In this document: piece after piece, positions 19,201 through 31,200 of the stretch
Layout of the letters: each line of letters begins with the position of its first letter
Numbering within the stretch: position 1 is the stretch's first letter
Source of the DNA: Mycolicibacter senuensis
GTDB lineage: Bacteria; Actinomycetota; Actinomycetes; Mycobacteriales; Mycobacteriaceae
Direction of reading: 5' to 3'
DNA: 64,000 nt
Assembly: GCF_002101885.1 (NCBI RefSeq)
Contig: NZ_LQPS01000039.1
Span: 62,001 to 126,000, forward strand
Position numbers and translations under genes: made by a program
Notes under the pieces: generated by a model
What the model was told of the DNA's origin: nothing
The model's input: only the letters and a program-made list of their open reading frames with translations
Database searches by the model: none

Positions 19201-22200
19201 CAGGCGCTGCCGGTGTTGACGGCACCGCCTCGCATGTGGATGGCACCGCCGGCGGCCACGGTGGCGCCGGTGGTAACGCCGGCAAGGCCGGTACCGGTGG
19301 CGCCAACGGCGATGGCCTCGGGAAAGCTGCCGACGGAACCGACGGCTCGGCCGGTGTCGGTGGTGCCGGTGGCCAGGGCGGCAAGGGCTTCCAGGGCGCC
19401 GACTCCACCACCGCGGGTGTGGCCGGCGGCAACGGTGGTGCCGGTGGTGCCGGTGGTGACGGTGGCCAGGGCGGCCTAGAGGTCGACAACACGCGTGCTG
19501 CTGATGGTGCGGGCGGCAATGGTGGTGCTGGTGGTTCTGGTGGTGACGGTTACGACGGCCAGGACGGTGTCGACGCGGTCGAAGGCGCTGGTGTCGGTGC
19601 GGCTGGTGGTGCTGGTGAGTCGGGCACTAATGGTGGTAACGGTGGTGCCGGCGGTGCCGGTGGTTCGGGTTCGACGCAGGGCCAGCAGGGTGCTGGTGGA
19701 GCGGGTGGTAACGGTGGCTCCGGTGGTGACGGTGGTGACGGTGCTGATGGTGCTGAGGGCACACAAAGCCATGTCGATGGTTATGACGGTGGTGCTGGTG
19801 GTGCCGGTGGTAACGCCGGTAAGGGTGGTGTCGGTGGCCTCGGTGCGGGCGGCCAGGCTGCCAGCGGTGATGACGGCGCGGCTGGTGTCGGTGGTGACGG
19901 TGGTGTCGGTGGCGACGGCTTCGAAGGTGCCGACTCCACCACCGCGGGTGTGGCCGGCGGCAACGGCGGCAACGGTGGTACCGGTGGTGACGGCGGCCAG
20001 GGCGGCCTGGAGGCCGACAACACGCGTGCCGATGATGGTGTGGGCGGCAATGGTGGTGCCGGTGGTTCCGGTGGTGACGGTTACGACGGCCAGGACGGTG
20101 TCGACGCGGTCGAAGGCGCTGGTGTCGGTGCGGCTGGTGGTGCTGGTGAGTCGGGCACTAATGGTGGTAACGGTGGTGCCGGCGGTGCCGGTGGTTCGGG
20201 TTCGACGCAGGGCCAGCAGGGTGCTGGTGGAGCGGGTGGTAACGGTGGCTCCGGTGGCGCTGGTGGTGACGGTGCTGATGGTGCTGAGGGCACGGCGTCC
20301 CATGTCGATGGTTATGACGGTGGTGCTGGTGGTGCCGGTGGTAACGCCGGTAAGGGTGGTGTCGGTGGCCTCGGTGCGGGCGGCCAGGCTGCCAGCGGTG
20401 ATGACGGCACGGCCGGTATCGGTGGCGACGGTGGTGTCGGTGGCGACGGCTTCGAAGGTGCTGCCGGTGCGTTGGGTGTCGACGGCGGTAACGGCGGCAA
20501 CGGCGGTACCGGTGGTGACGGCGGTAAGGGCGGCCTAGAGGTCGACAACACGCGTGCCACCGATGGCGTCGGTGGTAACGGTGGCACCGGTGGTGCCGGT
20601 GGTGCGGGCTATGAGGGTCAGTCGGGCACCAACGCTGCCGAAGGTGCCGGTGACGGTGCTGTTGGTGGTGCTGGTGAGTCGGGCACCAATGGTGGTAACG
20701 GTGGTTCCGGTGGTGCCGGTGGCTCGGGTTCGACGGCTGGTGAGCAGGGCCTGGGCGGTGTCGGTGGTGCTGGTGGTTCCGGTGGCGCCGGTGGTCGGGG
20801 TGCTGATGGTGCTGATGGCACCGACACCCACCTCGACGGCTATGCCGGTGGCGCTGGTGGTGTCGGTGGTGATGCCGGCAAGGGCGGTGCCGGTGGTCTC
20901 GGCAAGGGCGGCGCGGCTGCCAGTGGTGATGACGGCACGGCCGGTATCGGTGGCGACGGTGGTGTCGGTGGCGACGGCTTCGAAGGTGCTGCCGGTGCGT
21001 TGGGTGTCGACGGCGGTAACGGCGGCAACGGCGGTACCGGTGGTGACGGCGGTAAGGGCGGTCTAGAGGTCGACAACACGCGTGCCACCGATGGCGTCGG
21101 TGGTAATGGTGGCACCGGTGGTGCCGGTGGTGCGGGCTATGAGGGTCAGTCGGGCACCGACGCGGTCGAAGGTGCTGGTGACGGTGCTGTTGGTGGTGCT
21201 GGTGAGTCGGGCACCAATGGTGGTGCTGGTGGTGCCGGTGGTGCTGGCGGCTCGGGTTCCACGGCTGGTGAGCTGGGCCTGGGCGGTGTCGGTGGTGCTG
21301 GTGGTTCCGGTGGTGCTGGTGGTCGGGGTGCTGATGGTGCTGATGGCACCGACACCCACCTCGATGGCTATGCCGGTGGCGCTGGTGGTGCCGGTGGGGA
21401 TGCCGGCAAGGGCGGTGCCGGTGGGCTCGGTAAGGGCGGTACGGCTGACAGTGGTGATGACGGCACCGCCGGTATCGGTGGCGACGGCGGCCACGGTGGA
21501 ACCGGCCACATCGGTGAGGCCGGTTCGTTGGGTGTCGACGGCGGTACCGGTGGTGACGGTGGCACCGGTGGTGATGGCGGTAAGGGCGGCCTAGAGATCG
21601 ATGGGACCACGCGTGCCACCGATGGCGACGGTGGTGACGGTGGCACCGGTGGTGCCGGTGGTGCCGGCTACAACGGCCAAAACGGTGTCAATCCCGGCGA
21701 TGCCGGTGAAGACGGCAGCGCTGGTGGCACCGGCGGCACCGGTGGTAACGGTGGTAGCAGCGGCACCGGCACCGGTGGTAACGCCGGTGATGGTGGCGCT
21801 GGTGGCGCGGCCGGCAATGGTGGCGACGGCGCGAATGGCGATGCCATCAACACAGAAGGCGGCAAGGGCGGCGACGGCGGCAACGTCGGTACCGGCGGCG
21901 AGGCCGGCCAGGTCGGCACCGGCGCGACCGCGGGTCAAACAGGTACGGATGGTGCCACGCCGACCACCGGCGGCAACGGCGGCAAGGGCGGCGACGGCTA
22001 CAACGCAGCCACCGATCCAGGTGCTGTGCCGGGGACCGCGGGCGGTCACGGTGGCGCCGGTGGTAAGGGTGGCGACCACGGTAACGGCGGGGCCGGCGGC
22101 CACGGTGGTGACGGCGCCACCGGTCTGGCCGGCGATGCCGGTACCGACAGCAACACCGACGGCACTGAGGGTGGCGTAGGCGGCACCGGTGGTAACGGTG

Positions 22201-25200
22201 GTGCCGGTGGTGCCGGTGGCTCGATTGCAGGTGCCGGTGGCCACGGCGGTAATGCCGGTAGCGGTGGCACAGGCGGCGACGGTGGTCACGGCTACACCGC
22301 CCCGGCTGGCAGTGGTGAATCCGGCAGTGACGGCGGTAACGCTGGTGCCGGCGGCCTGGGAGGCAACGGTGGCGCGGGCGGCGCCAGCGCCAACGGCAAC
22401 GCCGGTGATGGCGGCAACGCTGGCAACGGCGGCAGCGCGGGCACGGCCGGTGATGGCGGTGACGGCGCCGGTGGCGGCGGCACGAACACCGGTGGTGACG
22501 GCGGTGACGGTGGTAACGGCGCCGAAGGCGGTGCGGCCGGCAACGTCGGTCTGGCCGGCGCGGGTGCAGGTGGCAGTGATGGCGACGACGGCACTGCGGG
22601 CACCGGTAGCGGCGGCGGTAACGGCGGTCAAGGCGGCGACGGCGAGGGCTTCTACCTGGTCGGTCCTATCCCGGTCGGCCAGGCCGGCGGCAATGGTGGA
22701 GATGGCGGTACTGCCAGCTCGGTCGGTGATGGCGGCCGCGGCGGTGATGGCGGTGCGGGTGCTGCCTTTGAACCTGCTGTTGGTGGTGCGGGCGGCAATG
22801 GTGGCCGTGGTGGTGACGCCACCACCGGTAACGGTGGTGCCGGTGGTAACGGTGGTGAGGGTGCTGGTGGTTCGGACTCCCAGGCTCTTTTCCCCGCTGG
22901 TCCCGGTGGTCTCGGCGGCAATGGTGGTGCCGGCGGTGATGTGTCCGTGGAGGGCACCGGCGGTGCTGGTGGTGTTGGCGGTGCTGGTGGTGACGGCGGC
23001 GATGGGTCGGCGGTTGCGGCCGGTAACGCCGGTATCGAGGGTGCTCAAGCTGGTGATGGCGGCCATGGTGGCGCCGGCGGTCAGGGCGCGGGAACCGGCC
23101 ACGGTGGTGCCGGCGGCCAAGGTGGTGCCGCCGGTAATGGTGGTCACGGTTCGGCCGGCGTGTCGGATGCCGACGGTGTCGGCCAGGACGGTGGCGACGG
23201 TGGTCGCGGTGGCAACGGCGGCTTGGGTGGTGGCGGCGGTGACGCGCTCGGCTCCGGTGATGGTGGTGCCGGCGGTGCCGGTGGTGCCGGCGGTAACGCT
23301 GGAAACGGCGGTGCGGGTTCGGATTCGACCGCGGCCGACGGTGATGGCGGCAAGGGTGGCAACGGTTCGTCGGGCGGAAACGGTGCCGGCGGTGGCGCCG
23401 GTGGCACCGCGTTCGGGACGGGCACCGGTGGCGCAGGTGGCGCCGGCGGCCACGCGGGGCAGAGCGGTTCCGGTGGCAACGGTGGTGACGGCACCGGAAC
23501 CGGCGACGGTGGTCTCGGCGGCAACGCCGGTGGTACGAACAACCTCGGCGGCGGATCGGGCGGTGCCGGTGGTGATTCAGTCGATGGTGACGGTGGTGTC
23601 GGCGGTGCCGGTGGCAATGGCGGTGCCGCGGGTGCGGTGGCCGGCAACGGTGGGGATGCGACCGGTACCGGTAATGGCGGCCACGGTGGCTGGGGCGGCG
23701 TAGGCGGCTGGGGTGGTGTCGGCGGTGCCGGCGGTGATGCGTTGGGTGCCACGGGCAATGGTGGTGCCGGCGGTAGCGGCGGTGATGGTGGCAACACCAC
23801 CGCCGTTGGCGGCAACGGCGGCAACGGCGGCCTGAGCGGCAACGGCGGCCAGGGCGGCGTCGGCGGCTGGGGCGGCGTGGGCCGCGAAGGCGGCGCCGGT
23901 GGCAGCGCGGCCGGCTCGGGCAACGGTGGTCAAGGCGGTGACGGTGGTGACGGCGGCACGAACAGTGACGGCGGCCAGGGCGGCAACGGTGGCGATGCGC
24001 TGCCGGGTCAGGCCGCGGGTAACGGCGGCGCCGGCGGGCAGGGCTCCGGTGGTGAGCCCGTCACGTGGGCGCCGGGGGGCTACCAGTACGGCCAAGGTGG
24101 TGACGGCGGCGCCGGCGGTAGCTCGGCCACCGGCACCGACGGTGTCAGCGGCGATGGTGGCCAGGGCGCTACCGGCAGCAACGGCGGTAACGGCGGTAAC
24201 GGCGGTACGGGCTGGACCGCCCCGGCCGGCAGCGGCCAGTCCGGCACTGATGGCGGTAACGCCGGTGCCGGTGGCGCCGGTGGTGACGGCGCTGTGGGCG
24301 GTGCCAGCGCCACCGGTACCGCGGGCGACGGCGGTGACGCCGGTAACGGTGGTAACGCCGGTACCGCGGGCGACGGTGGTGACGGTGCCGGCGGCGGCGG
24401 CGGTGACGTCGCGGGCGATGGCGGTAACGGCGGTAACGGCGCCGAGGGCGGTGCGGCTGGTGCCGTTGGCCTGGCCGGTACGGGTACCGGTGGCAGCGAC
24501 GGCAACGCCGGCAGCGCGGGCACGTCCAGTGACGGCGGTACCGGCGGCCAGGGTGGTGACGGCGACGGCATTGGCAGCGGCGCGCTGATCGCCCAGTCCG
24601 GTGGCACCGGTGGTACCGGCGGCACCGGTGGCGCGGCGGCCGATGGTGGTGCGGCCGGCAACGGCGGTGCCGGCGGTGCCGGCGGTATGGGCGCCGGCAT
24701 CGGCACCGGCGCGACCGGTGGATCCGGTGGAGCGGGCGGCGGCGGTGCCGTGAGCGACGCCACCGGCCCGGGTTACGGCGGTGGCGGCGGTGGCGGTGGT
24801 GGCGGCGCGGCCGTCATCTCCAGCAACGGTGGGGCAGCCAGCGGTATCGCGACCGGTGGCGCCGGCGGCAGCGGCGGCGACGGCTCCACCACCGCTGCGG
24901 GCGGTGACGGCGGGACCGGCGGGCAGGGGCTGATCGCCGCTGACGGCGCGGCCAGTACCGCCAACGGCACCGCCACCGGCGGTGCGGGCGGAGATGCTGT
25001 CGGCACCGGCACCGGCGGCGACGGTGGCGACGGCGAAATCGACGCCCACGGCGCGGGCGCCCACGCCAGCGGTGAGGGCATCGGCGGTAAGGGCGGCACC
25101 GGAACTGACGGTGGCGTCGGCGGCGCTGGTGGCATTGGCTCGGTCAACGCGGCTGCGAGCGGCACCGCGAGCGGTACGGCCACCGGCGGTAATGGCGGCA

Positions 25201-28200
25201 ACGCCACCGGTGACGACAGCATCGGCGGTAGCGGTTCCGACGGCTGGGTCCAGGCCGGCTATCAAGGTGCCTCCGGCGGTGTTTCGGCCGGTACCGCGAC
25301 CGGTGGTCACGGCGGTAACGCCTCCAATGGAGGTATCGGTGGTGACGGTGATTACGGACTCCTGCTGTCCAGCGGAACGGGTGTGGTCTCTGACAGCCAC
25401 GCCAGTGGCGGCAACGGTGGCGATGCCAACGTTGCTGGTGCTATGGGCGGCAAGGGCGGCAGCGCCAACATCGCCGGCCTGAACGGCGGACAAATCACGG
25501 GCTCCAACGCCACTGCCGGCGACGGCGGTGACGGCCTCGGCGGTGACGGCGGCGACGGTGGGCGTGCCTGGCTCAACGCCAGTGACACAGGCAGCACCAT
25601 CACGAACGGCACCGTGACCGGCGGAACCGGCGGCAACGGTGGTCTCGACGGTACGGACGGTGCCGAAGGCGGCGACGGCGGCGGCGGCTACTGGGCCAAC
25701 ATCTTTGTTTCCAATGGTGTGACCTCCACCGGCGCCAGCTCTACCGGCGGTAACGGTGGTACCGGCGGTGACGGTGGCGACGGCGTCGGCAGCGACGGTG
25801 GCGACGGCGGCCGCGGCGGCATGGGTGGCAACGGAAACGGTGACGGCACCACGGGCTTCGGCGGTAACGGTGGCAACGGTGGTGCCGGCGGCACCAACGG
25901 CGGCGCCGGCGGTGCGGGAGCCAACGGCGGCCAGGCGCTAGCCGATCCCGACACTGGTACCGCCACCGGCGGCGATGGCGGCAACGGCGGCGCGGGCGGC
26001 GACGGCTTCGACGGCGGCGCGGGTGCCGGTGGTGGCAATGCGACCATCACCACCCTCAACGGTGGTTCCGTCAGCTCCGACAGCACCGCGACCGGCGGCA
26101 GCGGTGGTAACGGCGGGGACGGCAACGCCGTGGCCGACGGCGGCAAGGGCGGCAGCGGCGGCAGCGCAACGATGACCGCCGACGGTGGCACCATCACCGA
26201 CGGTCACGTCAACGGCGGCGATGGCACCGACGGCGAAGCCAACGGCGTCAACGGCGCCAACGGTGCCAACAACTCGATGACGGTCACCGACGGCAGCGTC
26301 TCCAACGTCACGGTCGAAAGCGGCCAGAACAGCGACAACGCCGCAGGTGGCCAGGCCTCGCTGGTGATCAACAGCGGTGGCAGTGTCGCCGACAGCACCG
26401 TGACCGGCGGCAAAGCCGGTGATGGATTCGACGGCGGCGCGGCGACCCTGACGTCTGTGGGTGCGGACAGCTCGGTTAGCAATGCCACCGTCACCGGTGG
26501 TGACGGCGGCTCGGGCGGTGTCGGTGGGAGCGCCGATGTGTCGGCCACTGACGGTGGCGTGATCGACACGGTCTCAGCGACCGGCGGCAACGCCAGTGAC
26601 AGTGCTGCCGGCGGTGCGGCCACGGTGAGCGCCGATGGCGCAAACAGCGAAGTCACCAACAGCATTGCCAGTGCTGGTAACGGTGGGGTCGGTGACGCTA
26701 ACGGCGGCACCGGTGGCCAGGGTGGTGACGCGGAGGTCGCGGCGGCCAATGGCGGCAGTATCACCGACGCCACCGCGAGCGGCGGTGAGGGCGGCGCAGG
26801 CGTCGCCGGCGGTACCGGTGGCGCGGGCGGTACCGGCCAGGTGGCCACGAGCTTGGGTGACATCGGCGGTTCGGGTGGCAGTGCCACTGGTGAGGCCACC
26901 GGTGGTGCCGGTGGTACGGGCACTGGCGACGGCAGCACCGGTGGTGCTGGAGGTATGGGCCAGATTGGTGGCGGTTTCCACGACAGCTACAAGGATGTCG
27001 GCGGTGACGGTGGCGCGGCCAGTGGCATTGCGACCGGTGGTATCGGAGGTGATGCCACCGGTGGCGGCACCGGTGGTGCCGGCGGTCTGGGCAGTGTCTT
27101 GGCCGGTGGTAACAACGCCACCGCTGACGGCACCGGAGCGGGCGGCGCCGGTGGTAGCGCCGACGGCACGGGCAGTGTGGGCGGTAACGGGGCTACCGGT
27201 CAGGTGTCGGCGCTCAACGACGGGGCGACGGCCAGCGGCAGCGGTACTGGTGGTACTGGCGGCAATGCCTCCAACGGTGGTACCGGCGGCAACGGTGGTA
27301 CCGGGTGGGCGCGTGCCCTGGGAGAGAACAGCCACGTCACCGATGCCACCGCTCACGGTGGTGACGGTGGTGCCGGCACTGACGGCATGAAGGGCGGCAA
27401 CGGCGGTACCGGCAATCTGCAGGCATATGCCGACGGCAGCACGATTGACGGCAGCCAAGCCCAGGGCGGGCAGGGTGGCGCCGGCGGTAACGGTGTCAAC
27501 GGTGCCGGTGGCGGCAACGCCAGCATGTCGACGGGCAGTGACAGTGGTCCGACAGCTGGCGGTGACCAGATCACCGACAGTTCGGTGCACGGCGGCGACA
27601 GTGTCGGTAACTACGGTGGCAGCGCCGCAACGATGACTGCGACTGGTGGGTCGACCATCGACGACAGCCATGTCGTCGGTGGCGACGCAGCCGTCGGCGG
27701 CGGGGCCAGCCCGTATGCGCAGATGACCGCCAGCAATGGTGGTGCCATCAGCGGCAGCACCGTCACCGGTGGTGACGGTGGTGCCGGGGGTGCGCAGTTC
27801 GCCACCATGACCGCTGACGGTCCGGGCAGCTCGATCACGGACAGTTCGGTGAAGACCGGTGACGCCGGAAGCAATGACGGTACGGCTGAGGCGGGTCGTG
27901 GCGGTGCGGGCAACATGACCGCCACCAACGGGGCGACCATCGAGGACGCGCACGCGATCGGTGGCACCGGCGGTAACGGTGCCGATGGTGGCAAGGGCGG
28001 TATCGGTGGTGCGGCCACGGTGACCGCCGATGGTGAACACAGCACCTTGAGCGGCACGGCCAGCGGTGGTGTCGGCGGTAACGGCGGCGACGGACACAAC
28101 GGCGGGCAGGGTGGTTCGGTCACCCTGAGCGCGACCAACGACAGCACCGCGAACGCTCTGGGCGACGGTGTGGTCGGCGGTGACGGCGGGAACGGTGGTG

Positions 28201-31200
28201 TCGGCGGTGTCGGCGGCACCGGTGGTGCGGCCTCCCTGTCGGCCGACAGCGGCAGCGCGGCCAGTGGTTCGGCCTCCGGTGGTGACGGCGGTAGCGGCGA
28301 CTCGGGTGCCGGCAAGGCGGGCAGCACCGGCACGGTGACCGCCACCGACGGTGGCGTGATCACGAACAGCACCGCCACCGCTGCCGACAGTGTCAACGGT
28401 GTGGCCGGTGGTGCGGCCAGTGTCAGTGCTGACGGTACAAACAGCTCTGTCACCGACAGTTCCGCTGTTGGTGGTAAGGCCGGTGCCGGTGATGCCAACG
28501 GTGGCAAGGGCGGTGCTGGTGGTGCCGCCAGTGTCTGGGCGCAGGAGGGTGGCGCGGTCACCGATGGTCACGCGATCGGTGGTGCTGGTAACACCGGTAG
28601 CACTGGTGGTTCCGGTGGTGCTGGTGGTGCGGCTCGGGTGGGGGCTTATGGGGCTGACACCACTGCTGAGGGCACGGCCCAGGGCGGTGACGGTGGTGCT
28701 GGTGAGCTCGATGGGCAGGCGGGTGCCGGTGGTGACGCCTTCGTTGATGCCGGTATCACCAATGAGGGTGTGATCGTCGGTAACGGCGAGCACACCTCGG
28801 GTAACGCCACCGGCGGCACCGGTGGTGCTGCGGACGGCTCCGGTGCGACCGGTGGTAACGGTGGTGTGGCGATCGTGCGGGCTTCTGATGGCACGATCGG
28901 TGTCGCTGGTGACTCGAGTCTGGCTCAGGCCGCCGGCGGTGACGGTGGTGCAGGCCAGAACGGCGGTCAGGGTGGTGCCGGTGGTGCCGGTTACACCTTT
29001 GTCACCAACGGTGGCACGGTGACCGACGACGACGGGGCGGCCACTATTGCCCAGGGTGGCACTGGTGGTGCTGGTGTCGATGGCGGCAAGGGTGGTAACG
29101 GTAGCTTCGCGCAGGTGACTGCGGGCCAGGACGGGACTGCCTACGGTCAGTCCACAGCTGGTGACGGTGGTGTGGGTACCGGCGTGGGCAGTACGGGCGG
29201 CAACGGTGGTAGCGCCAATGTCCAAGGGGCCTGGTCTGGTCCCGGTGGTACTGCGCACGGTGTTGCCACCGGTGGTCACGGCGGCAACGGTGGTGATGCG
29301 ACCGGTGCGGGTACGGGCGGCAACGGTGGTGGCGGCAGTGTGGTCGCTCGCGGTGCCGGTGCCGAGGCCAGCGGTGCCGGGCACGGCGGCAAGGGTGGTA
29401 ACGGATACGACGGTGGCAAGGGCGGCAACGGCTTCAGCGGTGCGGTCCAGGCGTTGAGCGACCATGCCACCGCGAATGGCATCGCGACTGCCGGTACTGG
29501 TGGTGACGCCACCGGTGCTGGGGCTGTGGGTGGTAATGGTGGCTACACCTACATCCAGGCCAATGGGGAAAATTCGACCATCTCGGGCAGCACCGCTACC
29601 GGCGGTGACGGTGGTGCCGGGGTTCCCGGGGCTAACGGCAGGGTGGCCTCGGACACGGTGATCAACGCCAAGGGTGACGGTGACACCATCACCAACAGCC
29701 ACGTCACGGGTGGTGACAGTGCCGGTACCAAGCAGGGTCCGGGGGCGCGGATCACCACCGATGGTGGTCATGTCGCTGACAGTTCGGTGACGGCGGGGCA
29801 GAGCACCGACACCACGCTGGGTGGTTCGGGCAGCCTGACCGTGACCGGCGGCGGCAATGTCACCGATGCTCACCTCACCGGTGGTAACGCCGGTACGGGT
29901 ACCGGGGCCGGTGGTGGGGCTAACATGACCGTCACCGGCGGCACCGTCAACGGTCTCGAGGTTGATGGTGGCCACGGCGGTGTCAACGGGGCCGGCGGTA
30001 GCGCCACCGCGACCGTCGGGACGGACAGCTCCGTGGCCACCAGCTCGGTCACCGGTGGTGACGGCGGTGCCGGCGCTGCCGGTGGTGCGGCCTCACTGAC
30101 CGCCACCGACGGCTCCCACATCGAGGACACCCACGTGACCGGTGGTGAAGGCTCCGACACGGCCACCGGTGGTGCGGCCAGTGTCAGCGCTAGTGTCGAC
30201 AGCAGCATCACCGACGTCACGGTGAACGCCGGTGGTGCCGGCGGGACCGATGGCAACGGCGGCGCCGGCGGCGCTGGCGGTGCCGCGTCCGCCACGGCCG
30301 CGAGCGGTGGTGTCATCGACGGCGGCATCGTGACCGGTGGTGAGGGCGGCCAGGCTATCAACGGCGGTACCGGCGGCAGCGGCGCTGCGGCCGGAATCGA
30401 GGCGACCACCGGCGGCACCGTCACCGGCAGCGACACCGTTGCCACCGGCGGTTCGGGTGGCATGGGCGATGCCGGCATCGGCGGCGGCGGGCAAACGGGT
30501 GTCGTTCAGGCCGGCGGTGGTGGCACCGTTACTGATGGCATCGCCAAGGGCGGTGACGGCGGCGCGGGCATCAACACCGGTACGGGAGGCAGCGGTTCTG
30601 CGGCCAGCGTCTCCTCGCACGGCATCGGAAGCACCGCCACCGGTACGGCTATCGGAGGTACCGGCGGCAAGGGCATCGACGGCGGCGTCGGCGGTGGCAG
30701 CACTGGCTTGGTGAACTACGCCACCATCAACGGCGGCTTCTCCAGCTGGCCTGCCGGCAACGCCCACGCTGCGGGTACGGCCATTGCAGGTAACGGCGGC
30801 GACGGTTATGACGGCGCCCGCGGTGGCGATGGTGGCATGGCTTCCATCGGGGCCTTCACCACCGACGGCGGCACTTCACAAGGTACGGCGACCGGCGGTG
30901 TCGGCGGCGACAGTGGCAAGGGTGTCGACGCTGGTGACGGCGGCCAGGGCGGCGTCGGCGCTATCTCCAACGCGGTGGGTAACACGATCACCGGAGCGAC
31001 GGGCACCGGCGGCGCCGGCGGCACCGGCGGCGACGGCGGCATCGACGGCGCCCAGGGTGGCCAGGGCGGTGCCGGCGGTGTTGGTGCGGTCCGAGACGGC
31101 GTCGGCAGCACGGCGACCGGTGGCGACGGTGGTGACGGTGGTGCCGGTGGCACCTATGTCGACGCCGCCAACACCGGTAACGGCGGCGCGGGCGGTGCTG

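Noticed and set aside
17300-21740. CRISPR-like array because of regular repeats
   Set aside because: The repeats are 528-531 bases, coding, in frame, and have no unique spacers or cas genes.
13106-30767. Many long open frames opposite the Gly-rich genes, rich in Pro, Ala, Thr or Arg (for example 16101-19259 and 26574-29975 minus)
   Set aside because: They are complements of GGN-rich codons (GCC, ACC, CCG), which rarely give stops. They lack starts with ribosome sites, domains or independent codon bias.
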